DNA of 64,000 bases, taken from assembly GCF_027286305.1 (NCBI RefSeq), contig NZ_CP114599.1, positions 1,302,001 to 1,366,000 on the forward strand, written 5' to 3'. Below, one piece after another: positions 42,954-51,877 of this stretch. The DNA is from Phenylobacterium sp. NIBR 498073. Its GTDB lineage: Bacteria; Pseudomonadota; Alphaproteobacteria; Caulobacterales; Caulobacteraceae. A program made the position numbers and the translations under genes. The notes under the pieces were generated by a model. It saw only the letters and a program-made list of their open reading frames with translations, did no database searches and was not told the origin of the DNA. The stretch's first letter is position 1. The number at the start of each line of letters is the position of its first letter.

Positions 42954-43865
42954 TCAGCGCGTCGCGACCTGCAGAAAGGCGCGGCCGGCGGCGAAATCGC
43001 CGACCTCGACATAGGCGCGGCGAACCAACTCGCCGTCGGGACCGGCGAACAGGAACTCGACGGCCACCGCCTCGCGCGGGTCGAGTTCGGCCAGGGCGTG
43101 GGCGGCTGCGGCCGGGAAGCGGAACGCCCACCCGGATTTGAAACCCTTGGGCAACAGGTCCTGGCCGGCCGGGCTGCGAGCCTCGGCGCTATAGGCGTTG
43201 CGGGCGGTCGGCGGCGGCAGGCGCCGCGCCAGCGGCAATTTGCTCAGCGGCTGGCCGCGGGCGTCGAGATAGGGGCCCAGCGTCGCGTCGGTGTCGCGCA
43301 GCACCAGCCGCGCGCCATAGGGGGTCTTGCCGTCGGCGAAATTGGCGACCGTCATCAGCGCGTTGGCGCCTTCGCGGCCGGCCAGGCCGAACACCATCTT
43401 GTTCCAACCGAAGCTGGCCGACTGCTGCAGCCGCCAGCGCACGCCGCCGGAGCGGTCGGCCCGCCATTCGGACACCTCGCCAGGATAGGTCATGCGCGAG
43501 AGCTGGGCGTAGCCTTCGAAGGCCTCGCGCACGCGGCTTGCGGCGAGGGTCATGTCGGCGGACTTGCAGGGCGTGGCCGCAGCCTTGGCGCGGGCGCGGC
43601 GTTCCAGCTGCGCCAATTCGGCCTTGTCGGCGCCGGCCCTGATGGCCGCGCCGTGCGCCTGCATCCGCCCAGCCGCCAGCGCCGCGCCGACCGGCGGCGC
43701 GAACAGGCCGCACCTGGCGTCGGCGGCGGTCATCACCGTGCGTTCGTAGAAGAGGTCGGCGGCGGCTGCGACCGAAACTCCGGGCGCTGCGAGAAGCCCC
43801 CCCGCCGCGGCCAGCCCCATCCATCCACACACGACGCGCCGCGCGGTTCTGCGCGTACTCGTCAT
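42954..43865 (-). CDS. Exported protein of unknown function
   Basis: A 303-aa protein. An Arg-rich N terminus and the hydrophobic segment MGLAAAGGLLAAPGVSVAAA form a likely Sec/Tat-style signal peptide (two Arg pairs, RRTARR). The mature part has two spaced cysteines (DARCGLF, ATPCKSA). No family recognised. It ends 8 bp after the convergent kinase. Confidence 0.7.
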   Translation of the reverse strand: MTSTRRTARRVVCGWMGLAAAGGLLAAPGVSVAAAADLFYERTVMTAADARCGLFAPPVGAALAAGRMQAHGAAIRAGADKAELAQLERRARAKAAATPCKSADMTLAASRVREAFEGYAQLSRMTYPGEVSEWRADRSGGVRWRLQQSASFGWNKMVFGLAGREGANALMTVANFADGKTPYGARLVLRDTDATLGPYLDARGQPLSKLPLARRLPPPTARNAYSAEARSPAGQDLLPKGFKSGWAFRFPAAAAHALAELDPREAVAVEFLFAGPDGELVRRAYVEVGDFAAGRAFLQVATR

Positions 43866-43957
43866 GCCTTCTGTTTTTCTCGTATAGGTTCGAGATCTTG
43901 CGGCCGAGCCTAACGGCCCGGTCTTTCCGTTCCGTTATCGAGACGCCGTCGACGCCA

Positions 43958-44290
43958 ATGCTGCTTTCCTCCGACATCTGGGTCGCTGCGCTGATCCGCC
44001 GCGTGGAGCTGGGCGGCGGCTTCGCCGTCGTGGTGCGCAAGGGTGATGCGCGGGCCGGCAGCGTACTGGTCAAGGTGCTGAACCGCGGCGACGGCTCGGT
44101 CCGGCTCTACGCCGAGGCCACCCGCGGCGACGGCGAGCGGGTCTGGATGCGCCCGGCTGTGTCGGACCAGGAAGCCGACCTCGACAAGTACATCGAGCGT
44201 GCGATCCGCATCGACCCGGACATTTGGGTCGTGGAGATCGAGGATCGGGAAGGCCGCCACTTTCTGATCGAACCGGTCGAACAGGGCTAA
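43958..44290 (+). CDS. DUF1491 family protein
   Basis: A 110-aa protein matching DUF1491 (LSSDIWVAALIRRVELGGGF, VVRKGDARAGSVLVKV and DPDIWVVEIEDREGRHFL). ATG 43958 is chosen for family length; the frame extends to 43898. It is found mainly in alphaproteobacteria with unknown function. Confidence 0.88.
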   Translation: MLLSSDIWVAALIRRVELGGGFAVVVRKGDARAGSVLVKVLNRGDGSVRLYAEATRGDGERVWMRPAVSDQEADLDKYIERAIRIDPDIWVVEIEDREGRHFLIEPVEQG

Positions 44291-44389
44291 CGAGCGCGGT
44301 TACCGCGCGATTCACCGCCTTTCTCAACGGGGCCGAAAGCACGCTCGTGGCACACAGCGGCGTTCCACGAACGCGAGCGCTTGCTTGGT

Positions 44390-44770
44390 ATGCTCTTCCT
44401 GCTGAACGACGTCGTCCTGAACCTGAGTGGAGCGAAGCTGTCGCCGAAGATGGCGGGCCGCAGGTTCCGGGCGCTGCCGTTCAACGTCGTCAGCAAGCTG
44501 GGCCAGGAGCTCTACGCCGAAGATCCGCTGCTGCATTTCGACAGGCCCGAGCGCGCTCGGCGTCTGGCCACCCTGATCATAGCCAAGGCGCCTTCGATCA
44601 ACGCGGCGCTGTTCGTCGCGCCGGCCTACGGCTGCGCGCCCGAGGACGTGACCCTGCGCTACGCCAATGTCGACTTCGAGGTGATGGCGCGTCTGTCGAG
44701 CCGCCAGGACCAGGGGATGCTCGACACCGTTTGGACCGATCGGCAGGTCTGGCGGCGCCTGGCCGCATAA
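44390..44770 (+). CDS. Conserved hypothetical protein
   Basis: A 126-aa soluble protein beginning MLFLLNDVVLNL, with AGRRFRALPFNVVSKLGQEL and FVAPAYGCAPEDVTLRYANV. No motif points to function. ATG 44390 is preferred to TTG 44381. It lies between DUF1491 and prfC. Confidence 0.72.
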   Translation: MLFLLNDVVLNLSGAKLSPKMAGRRFRALPFNVVSKLGQELYAEDPLLHFDRPERARRLATLIIAKAPSINAALFVAPAYGCAPEDVTLRYANVDFEVMARLSSRQDQGMLDTVWTDRQVWRRLAA

Positions 44771-44812
44771 GGCGGGCTTTCGCACAGCGCCGCGCTGCGC
44801 TAAGCGCCGTCC

Positions 44813-46411
44813 ATGAGCACCTCTCCCGCCGCCGAGGCCGCGCGCCGGCGCACCTTCGCCATCATCTCCCATCCGGACGCCGGTAAGACGACCCTGACCG
44901 AAAACCTGCTGCTGGCCGGCGGGGCGATCCGGGCGGCCGGCGCCGTGCGCGCCCGCGGCGAGAACCGCCGCACCCGGTCGGACTGGATGAAGATCGAGCG
45001 CGAGCGCGGGATCTCGGTCTCGGCCAGCGTAATGACGTTCGACCACGATGGTCTGATGTTCAACCTGCTCGACACTCCGGGCCACGAGGACTTCTCGGAA
45101 GACACCTATCGCACCCTGACGGCGGCCGACGCGGCGGTCATGGTGCTGGACGCCGCCAAGGGCATCGAGCCGCAGACCCTGAAGCTGTTCGAGGTCTGTC
45201 GCCTGCGCGACATCCCGATCGTGACCTTCATCAACAAGATGGACCGCGAGGCCCAGGACCCGATCGAACTGCTCGACGAGATCGCCTCCAAACTGGCGCT
45301 CGATCCGGCGCCGCTGTTCTGGCCGGCGGGGTCGGGCGGCCGCTTCAAAGGCATGCTGGACCTGCGCAACGAGCAGTTCGTGCCCTTCGCCAAGAAGGGC
45401 GCCGATTCCGAAGAGGGCCATCCGGCGCCGGTCGCCTTCCGCGGCAACGCGATCGTCAGCTACCTCGATCCGGACGAACAGGCCGAGCTGGAAGAAAACG
45501 CCATGCTCGTGCAGGAGGCGTCCAAGCCGTTCGATCCAAAGGCGTTCCTTGAAGGCCACATGACCCCGGTGTTCTTCGGTTCGGCCCTGCGCCACTTCGG
45601 CGTCGACCAACTGCTGGCCGGGCTGGGCGCCTATGCGCCGCCGCCGAAGGCCGTCGCGGCCGTGCGCGGGGGCGAGCCGACCCATGTCGCCCCGGGCGAC
45701 AAGGAGGTCACCGGCTTCGTGTTCAAGGTCCAGGCGAACATGGACCCCAACCACCGCGACCGGATCGCCTTCCTGCGGTTGACCTCGGGCAAGTTCCAAC
45801 GCGGCATGAAGCTCAAGGTGCAGAACACCGGCCGCCAGCTGTCGGTCAACGCGCCGATCATGTTCTTCGCCTCGGACCGCGAGCTGGCCGAAGAGGCCTA
45901 TGCCGGCGACGTCATCGGCATTCCGAACCACGGCGTCCTGCGGGTCGGCGACAGCCTGTCGGAAACGGGCACGCTGCGCTTTGCGGGCCTGCCGAACTTC
46001 GCGCCTGAAATCCTGCAGCGCGTTCGAGTCAAGGATCCGCTGAAGGCCAAGCACCTGAAGAAGGCGCTGGAAGGTCTGGCCGAGGAGGGCGTCACCCAGC
46101 TGTTCCGGCCGGTGATCGGGGCGGACTTCATCGTCGGGGCTGTCGGCCAGCTGCAGTTCGAGGTCATGGCCGACCGCCTAGCCAACGAGTACCAGCTGGA
46201 GGTGATCTTCGAGGGCTCGCCCTATGCCGAAGCGCGTTGGCTGTCGGGCGACAAGGCCGACGTCGAAGATTTCGCCAACAAGCACAAGGGCGCCATGGCG
46301 AGCGACATCGACGACCAGCCGGTGTTCCTGGCCAAGTCCGCTTGGGAAATCGGCTATGTCGGCGAACGTTTCTCGAAGATCGGCTTCGAGCGTTCCAAGG
46401 AACGTGCTTAA
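44813..46411 (+). CDS. prfC: Peptide chain release factor 3
   Basis: A 532-aa translational GTPase. G1 is SHPDAGKTTLTE, G3 DTPGHEDFSEDTYRTL and G4 FINKMDRE; RTRSDWMKIERERGISVSAS is the switch I region. The C-terminal RF3-specific part includes GAVGQLQFEVMADRL. RF3 recycles RF1/RF2 after termination. Followed by a terminator at 46429. Confidence 0.97.
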   Translation: MSTSPAAEAARRRTFAIISHPDAGKTTLTENLLLAGGAIRAAGAVRARGENRRTRSDWMKIERERGISVSASVMTFDHDGLMFNLLDTPGHEDFSEDTYRTLTAADAAVMVLDAAKGIEPQTLKLFEVCRLRDIPIVTFINKMDREAQDPIELLDEIASKLALDPAPLFWPAGSGGRFKGMLDLRNEQFVPFAKKGADSEEGHPAPVAFRGNAIVSYLDPDEQAELEENAMLVQEASKPFDPKAFLEGHMTPVFFGSALRHFGVDQLLAGLGAYAPPPKAVAAVRGGEPTHVAPGDKEVTGFVFKVQANMDPNHRDRIAFLRLTSGKFQRGMKLKVQNTGRQLSVNAPIMFFASDRELAEEAYAGDVIGIPNHGVLRVGDSLSETGTLRFAGLPNFAPEILQRVRVKDPLKAKHLKKALEGLAEEGVTQLFRPVIGADFIVGAVGQLQFEVMADRLANEYQLEVIFEGSPYAEARWLSGDKADVEDFANKHKGAMASDIDDQPVFLAKSAWEIGYVGERFSKIGFERSKERA

Positions 46412-46428
46412 CAGCCGTTAAGCAAATT

Positions 46429-46453
46429 CGGCGCCAGAGCGCGGCTGGCGCCG
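46429..46453 (+). terminator. Terminator after prfC
   Basis: CGGCGCCAG (46429-46437) and CTGGCGCCG (46445-46453) form a 9-bp stem with a 7-nt loop, followed by the T-rich ATTTTATTTAG. Confidence 0.75.
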
Positions 46454-46493
46454 AACACATTTTATTTAGTTATTGTTAACTATAACTCGCGCG

Positions 46494-46508
46494 TTAACCA
46501 CTTGTTTA
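46494..46508. promoter_or_regulatory. Weak CtrA-like site upstream of the TPR-like gene
   Basis: TTAA, a 7-base spacer, then TTTA: one mismatch to the CtrA consensus TTAA-N7-TTAA. It lies in an AT-rich segment about 90 bp upstream of the gene. Low confidence. Confidence 0.22.
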
Positions 46509-46596
46509 CGATCTCGGCTCCGGCTTTGCTGTCTCCGGTCTGAACCTTCCGTAGGCGTCCCGTGTTGAGACGTCGCGAGGTGATCGGAGCCTTCGC

Positions 46597-47976
46597 ATGT
46601 TCGAGTTCGGTCGAGAGCTGAAGCGTCTGTTCGGCGCAGATGCGGTGAACGCCCCCCGCGACGGACTGACCGGCGGCGACGCATCGCTGCTGGAGATGCT
46701 CGACTTGCGGATGATCGCCGAGGAGGGCCGAGCCGCGGACATCGCCGCCGGCCGGGTCGGCGCCAAGGACAAAGCCCAGCGCCGCCTGGAGAGCGCCATC
46801 GTCTGGCGTGAGGTCGCTCGTCGCTCGGGCGACGCCGCAGTCCTGCGCAAGGCCGCGGCGACGGCCGAGGCGGCGGCCGAGGCCTTCGACCGCGAGCGCC
46901 GGCCCGACGGCTGGGCCCGCGCCCGCTGCGAGCAGGCGTTCTGCGCCATGCTGGGGGCCGAACTGTTCGGCGACGACGGTCTCAACGCCGCGGCGGACGT
47001 GGCTTTCCGCGAGGCTCGCGCCGCGGCCCGTGGGGGCCTCTCGCTGCCGCTGGCCGATATCGGCATCGCAGCCATCGAGGCGCGCGAGCAGATGGCGAGG
47101 GGGGACGCCCGCGCCGCCCGCGCGGTGGCCATGCGCTTCGCCGCCCCGATCGCCGGCCTTGAAAGCCTGACCAAGCGGTGCAGGGCCGCGCGGCTGCTGG
47201 CCGTCGAAGCGCGGCTGGTGCTGGCCGACATTCTGATCGGCTGGGGGGCGCGGCTGCGCGATGACGATGTCCTGGCGGCCGGCCGCGAGCAGGCCGAACG
47301 CGCCGCCGAGGGGCTGGATCCGGCCTACGAACCGCTGAGCTGGGCCCGCGCCGCGTCGCTGCGCGGCCACGCCATGGCGCTGCAGGGCGAGAGCGCCGGG
47401 GAGGTCGAGGTGCTGGCCCAGGCGGTCAGCGCCCTGGCCGACGTCGCGGGCGAGCTTTCGCGCGACCACAGTCCGCTCGATTGGGCCCGCGTGCAGACGG
47501 CCCTGGCCCAGGGCCTGCAGGCGTTGGGCGAGGCGGGCGCCTCGGAACGCGCCTACGAGCAGGCGGTCACCTGCTACGACCGCGCCGCCCATGTGCTGAA
47601 GAGCGCGCCCGGCCTGTCGCTGCGGGCGTTCGGGGCCTCGAATCGGGCGCTTTGCCTGGCGCGCTCGGCCGAGCTGTCGGGCGACCTGACCGTGCTCGAC
47701 GCGGCTGAAGCCGCCTTCAAGATCGAACTGGCGGCGATCTCGGCCAAGCGCGAGCCGGCCGCGTGGGCGCTGCTGCAGGTCAATCTGGCCCGCCTCTATG
47801 AAGCGCGCATGGACATCACCGGCGTCGACCGCGGCGAGCGGGCGAGCGCGGCCTTTGCGCTCAACGCCGCCCTGGACGTGTTCGGGGAACTCGGCCTGCG
47901 CTCGCTGAGCATCATCGCCGCCGACGCGCTGGAGCGGTTGGCCAGCGCGGGCGCTTCTGCGCGCTCCGCTTCATAG
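46597..47976 (+). CDS. TPR-like alpha-helical repeat protein
   Basis: A 459-aa Ala-rich helical protein. Regular helix pairs such as WARARCEQAFCAMLGAELFG, WARAASLRGHAMALQGESAG and WARVQTALAQGLQALGEAG recur, typical of tetratricopeptide-like repeats. No enzymatic motif. It is probably a scaffold; partners unknown. Confidence 0.78.
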   Translation: MFEFGRELKRLFGADAVNAPRDGLTGGDASLLEMLDLRMIAEEGRAADIAAGRVGAKDKAQRRLESAIVWREVARRSGDAAVLRKAAATAEAAAEAFDRERRPDGWARARCEQAFCAMLGAELFGDDGLNAAADVAFREARAAARGGLSLPLADIGIAAIEAREQMARGDARAARAVAMRFAAPIAGLESLTKRCRAARLLAVEARLVLADILIGWGARLRDDDVLAAGREQAERAAEGLDPAYEPLSWARAASLRGHAMALQGESAGEVEVLAQAVSALADVAGELSRDHSPLDWARVQTALAQGLQALGEAGASERAYEQAVTCYDRAAHVLKSAPGLSLRAFGASNRALCLARSAELSGDLTVLDAAEAAFKIELAAISAKREPAAWALLQVNLARLYEARMDITGVDRGERASAAFALNAALDVFGELGLRSLSIIAADALERLASAGASARSAS

Positions 47977-48034
47977 CGAGGCCTGTACAACTCTTGGTCG
48001 GCTATGCCACCGTCGCGCAACGACGGGGGGAGCC

Positions 48035-49078
48035 ATGGGCTCGAGATCGCTTGCGATAGCGCTTTGCCTGCTAACGGCGGGGGCGGCCTGGGCCGAGGAG
48101 GGCGAAAAGCTTGATGTCCGCCCCAATTGGCTGCAGCGCCCGAGTGAGCGGGACATCATGGCGGTGTGGCCGAGGGAGGCCTGGGCCAAGGGCCTGGGCG
48201 GGCGCGTAACCCTGAGATGCCGGGTCAGCCTGCGCGGGACGCTGACCGATTGCACGGTCGCCGCAGAGGAACCCGAGGGTGCCGGATTCGGGGAGGCCGC
48301 CCTGGCCCTGGTGCCGCAGTTCCTGCTGAAGCCGGGGCTGCGTGACGGCAAGCCCGTCGAAAGCGACATCGGCATTCCCATCAGGTTCGCGACCCCCGAT
48401 CTGCCGACCGGCACCTATATTCCCGGCGCCGGGACCGTGGGCGGCAAGACCAGTCTCAGCAACATCGTCTGGCTGGAAGCGCCGGCCTATGACGAGGTCG
48501 TGGCGGCCTATCCCCGCAAGGCCCGCGAGAAACGCCAGGACGGCCGCGTCGCGCTCAACTGCCAGTTCAAGGCGGACGGCAGGCTCGGCTACTGCCAGAC
48601 GATCCAGGAGGAGCCGAGCGGCTATGGACTCGCCGCCGCGGCGAAGACGCTGACGCCACGCTTTCTCGGGCCAGATCAGCTGCCGAACGGAGACAGCACC
48701 AAGGGTATGGTCGCTCAGATCGCCTTTGTGTTCGACAGCGACATGCTCGACGCCGACAAGCGGGTCGTCGGCAAGCCGTCCTGGGCCAGGCTGCCGACCG
48801 GAGCCGAGGTCGTGGCGGGTTATCCCGCGGCTGCCGCGAAGGCCGGCGTCCGGGGCGCGCGGGTCGTGGTCGGTTGCACGGTTGCGGCCCAGGGCCGGCT
48901 TGGGACGTGCGCGGTCGAAAGCGAGGACCCGACCGGCTACGGCTTCGGTGCGGCGGCCCTGACGCTTGCTCGCTCGTTCCAGGTCAAGCCGTGGAGCGAC
49001 GAAGGTCTGCCGATGATCGGCGCGAAGCTTCGTGTTCCGATCCGGTTTCAGCTTCCGGACGCGCCGCCAGCCCCCTAA
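48035..49078 (+). CDS. Secreted protein with three TonB-C-like repeats
   Basis: A 347-aa protein. A signal peptide (SLAIALCLLTAGAAWAEE) precedes three similar units (about 40-125, 150-240, 255-345). Each has a Y/W-P-x-x-A start, a strand with CxV or CQF (RCRVSLRGTLTDC, NCQFKADGRLGYC, GCTVAAQGRLGTC) and a G-FG/YG turn. Paired cysteines in each unit could form a disulfide. This is a TonB C-terminal-like fold without a membrane anchor. It ends overlapping the convergent DUF2336 gene by 4 bp. Confidence 0.78.
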   Translation: MGSRSLAIALCLLTAGAAWAEEGEKLDVRPNWLQRPSERDIMAVWPREAWAKGLGGRVTLRCRVSLRGTLTDCTVAAEEPEGAGFGEAALALVPQFLLKPGLRDGKPVESDIGIPIRFATPDLPTGTYIPGAGTVGGKTSLSNIVWLEAPAYDEVVAAYPRKAREKRQDGRVALNCQFKADGRLGYCQTIQEEPSGYGLAAAAKTLTPRFLGPDQLPNGDSTKGMVAQIAFVFDSDMLDADKRVVGKPSWARLPTGAEVVAGYPAAAAKAGVRGARVVVGCTVAAQGRLGTCAVESEDPTGYGFGAAALTLARSFQVKPWSDEGLPMIGAKLRVPIRFQLPDAPPAP

Positions 49079-50172
49079 GCGGCGGCCATGTCGCCGGCCT
49101 TGCGGCGCATCCGCCAGAAGCGGATCGTGCGCTGGGCGGCTTCGCGGGGCAGGTTCTCGTAGAGCTCGCCATACTCGCGCGCGCGGCCCATGGCGTTGGC
49201 GTCGCGGTCGAGGATCAGCACCGCGAAGGTCAGGTAGAGCGAGCGCTCGAACCCGGCCGCCTTGCAGACGATCGACAGGGCGTCGAGTTCGCGACGCTCC
49301 AGGATCCGGCGGGCGGTGTGGAAGTCGATGTCGGCCAGTTCGCTCAGCGCGACCAGGAACTTGGTGGTCTCGCGTGCGCGCAGGAAGCCGGCCAGCACCT
49401 GGGGCGTGATTGCGCCGCGCAGGCGCAGCACGCGGATCTGCTTTTCGGCCTCGGCGTAGTCGGAGGGCAGGGCCCCGTCGCGGAACGCCAGCTGCTTGCG
49501 GCCGGCGGCCAGGGCGGCGTCCAGCTCGGCCGGGTCGACCGCCTCGTTGCGGGCCAGGATCTCGCCGCGCAGCCGCGCCTCGACCACGAAATACATCTCG
49601 TTCAGCAGGTCGACAGGCAGCGACTTGCGGGTGACCACCGCCTCGTGCAGCGCCGGGTTCTCGACCGCGCGGTCGACGACCATCTCCTGCACCTCGCGCG
49701 ACATCGCCGCGCCCTCGTTGGCCAGCAGCACGCCCAGGGTGGCGTCGTCGCCGCGCTCGACGATGGCTTCGGACACCGCCTCGGAGACTACCGGTCGCTG
49801 CGAGATGGCGCGCAGGTGGTCCTGGCCGCGGGTGCGGGCCACCGAGAGCAGGTCGTCGTCGGTCAGCGCCCGGGAGTTCGCCAGGACGGGGCGGGCGACG
49901 TCGATGGAGACGTCGCGGGCCAGGTCGCGCAGCAGGCTCCGCGGCGGGGCTGCGGCGGTCGACATCCGCAGGGCCAGTTCCCCGCGCACGGCTTCCTCCA
50001 TCTCACCAGCCAGCTGGCTGAGCACGTCGTCGAACAACTCCATCTCCTCGCCGCCGCGCACGTCGTCGCTGGAGAAGAACAGGTCGGTGACCCCGCGCAG
50101 CAGCTCGCGCCGGCGCTCGCTGGACGGCTCCTTGGCCATCTCGATCAGGTCGTGAAGCTTGCTGCGGGCCAT
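49075..50172 (-). CDS. DUF2336 domain protein (second paralogue)
   Basis: A 365-aa all-helical protein of the DUF2336 type: LLRGVTDLFFSSDDVRGGE, VLSQLAGEMEEAVRGELALR and FLRARETTKFLVALSELADI. ATG 50172 is chosen; the frame extends to 50241. It is similar in plan to the one at 37324. Unknown role. Confidence 0.84.
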   Translation of the reverse strand: MARSKLHDLIEMAKEPSSERRRELLRGVTDLFFSSDDVRGGEEMELFDDVLSQLAGEMEEAVRGELALRMSTAAAPPRSLLRDLARDVSIDVARPVLANSRALTDDDLLSVARTRGQDHLRAISQRPVVSEAVSEAIVERGDDATLGVLLANEGAAMSREVQEMVVDRAVENPALHEAVVTRKSLPVDLLNEMYFVVEARLRGEILARNEAVDPAELDAALAAGRKQLAFRDGALPSDYAEAEKQIRVLRLRGAITPQVLAGFLRARETTKFLVALSELADIDFHTARRILERRELDALSIVCKAAGFERSLYLTFAVLILDRDANAMGRAREYGELYENLPREAAQRTIRFWRMRRKAGDMAAA

Positions 50173-50375
50173 GTAAGCGTCTTCTTCAGAAGGCGTCCGG
50201 ACGGGCGTCCGGTGCGACGGTCTTGGCGCGCGGCGGCGCATCGGGCTGTTCGCGCGCGCCGGCGGTCCGGTCCGCGGCGGTCAGCGGGCGGGCGGGGCCG
50301 ACGACGATGGCGAGAACGGCGCGCATGTCGCCATCGTTAACCGCAAGCCGCTTAAAGCTCGCCTAACGGCTGAGC

Positions 50376-51134
50376 TTAACGCCCGCGCCACCATGTCAGG
50401 CCCACTCGCTCGGCTCGGTCCAGCAGCGCATGCAGCGCCACGCCCATCAGACCCAGCACCACCAGGGCCGCGATCATCCGAGCGGTCTGCAACTTGTTGC
50501 CAGCGTCGAGGATCTGCCAGGCCAGGCCCCGAACCCCGCCGGATCCGGCCCCGAACTCGGCGACCACCGCCCCGATGATCGCCAGGCCGGCGCCGACCTT
50601 GTGGCCCTCGAGCAGGAACGGCACGGCCGACGGCAGGCGCAGCCGCATGACCCGCTGCCAGCGCCCGGCGCCGTAGAGGTCGAACAAGCGCTCCAGGTCC
50701 GGATCGGCCGCCCGCAGGCCAGTCACCGCGCCCGAGAAGATCGGGAAGAACGCCACCAGCACCGCCAGGGCGACGATGGCGCGCTGTGGATGGTCTATGC
50801 CGGCCCAGATCAGCACCAGCGGCGCGATGGCGACGACCGGCGTGACTTGCAGCACCGAGGCCAGCGGCCGCACGGCGGCCTCCAGCAGCGGGTTGAGGCC
50901 GACGATAACCGCCAGACCGACGGCGATCAGGCTGGCCACGACCAGGGCGATAAGCGCGGTCGAAAGTGTGATCCAGGCCGCTGCGGCCAGGCTGGGCAGG
51001 TTCTCGACCAGCGCGACCGCCACGCCGGACGGCGGCGGCAGGAAGTAGGCGGGGACGCCCAGGGTGCGCACGGCGATCTCCCAGGCCGCCAACAGCAGGG
51101 CGACCAAGGCCAGGGGGGCGAGGATGCGGCTCAT
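50376..51134 (-). CDS. ABC transporter permease (SsuC/TauC/NrtB type)
   Basis: A 252-aa permease with about six helices and the EAA-loop region AGRWQRVMRLRLPSAVPFLL. It forms the membrane channel for the importer coded by the next two genes (ATPase, then binding protein). Its start overlaps the ATPase stop (ATGA). Likely substrates are aliphatic sulfonates, taurine, nitrate or thiamine precursors. Confidence 0.92.
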   Translation of the reverse strand: MSRILAPLALVALLLAAWEIAVRTLGVPAYFLPPPSGVAVALVENLPSLAAAAWITLSTALIALVVASLIAVGLAVIVGLNPLLEAAVRPLASVLQVTPVVAIAPLVLIWAGIDHPQRAIVALAVLVAFFPIFSGAVTGLRAADPDLERLFDLYGAGRWQRVMRLRLPSAVPFLLEGHKVGAGLAIIGAVVAEFGAGSGGVRGLAWQILDAGNKLQTARMIAALVVLGLMGVALHALLDRAERVGLTWWRGR

Positions 51135-51877
51135 CGGGCGGCCTCCATCCCCTGGGCCAGCAGGCTCGACACCTGCTCGACTGCCGCGCGAAAGACTTCC
51201 GAGGTGCGGAACCCTGGCGAGCGCGGCAAGGGGGCATCGATGCGGGCGACGCCGGCCAGACGTCCGGGGCCGCGGGTCAGCACCGCGACGCGGTCGGCCA
51301 TGTAGACCGCTTCCTCGACATTGTGGGTCACGAAGACGATGGCCGGGCGCGAGGCGTCCCACAGGGCCAGCACGTCGTCGGCCAGGGTGCGGCGGGTGAT
51401 CTCGTCCAGCGCCGCGAAGGGTTCGTCCAGCAGCAGCAGGCGTGGCTCGGTGACCATGGCGCGGGCCAGGGAGGCGCGCATCGCCATGCCGCCCGACAGC
51501 GTCGCGGGGCGCGCGTTCTCGGCGCCGGCCAGGCCGACGCGGACCAGCGCCTCGCGGGCGCGCCGCCGGGCTTCCTCGGTGGGCGTCCCGCCGAGCTCGA
51601 GCGGTAGGGCGACATTGGCCTGCGCCGTCAGCCAGGGGGCGAGGGTCGGGGCCTGGAACACGACTGCGGTCTCGCCGCGGCCGGGCTTTCGTTCGAGGGT
51701 TCCGCGGGTCGGCGCCTCCAGCCCGGCCAGCAGCCGCAGGGCCGTGGACTTGCCGCAGCCCGACGGCCCGACCAGCGCCAGGATTTCACCGGCCTCGACG
51801 CCCAGGTCGATCGGCCCCAGCGCGCGGCCGCGCCCCGGATAGTCGACCTCGACGTCATTCAGCGCCGCGAGGGTCAC
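51131..51877 (-). CDS. ABC transporter ATP-binding protein (SsuB/TauB type)
   Basis: A 248-aa ATPase with Walker A GPSGCGKST, signature LSGGMAMRASLARAM, Walker B LLLLDEPFAALDE and H-loop FVTHNVEEAV. The signature has M in place of the usual Q. GTG 51877 overlaps the binding-protein stop. It powers the importer. Confidence 0.93.
   Translation of the reverse strand: MTLAALNDVEVDYPGRGRALGPIDLGVEAGEILALVGPSGCGKSTALRLLAGLEAPTRGTLERKPGRGETAVVFQAPTLAPWLTAQANVALPLELGGTPTEEARRRAREALVRVGLAGAENARPATLSGGMAMRASLARAMVTEPRLLLLDEPFAALDEITRRTLADDVLALWDASRPAIVFVTHNVEEAVYMADRVAVLTRGPGRLAGVARIDAPLPRSPGFRTSEVFRAAVEQVSSLLAQGMEAAR

Noticed and set aside
44324..46054. 576-codon minus-strand frame across prfC
   Set aside because: It is fully antisense to the clear RF3 gene and has no domain-like sequence; it reflects high GC codon bias.
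46480..47592. 370-codon minus-strand frame across the TPR-like gene
   Set aside because: Antisense shadow; Arg/Gly/Pro/Gln-rich with no family pattern.
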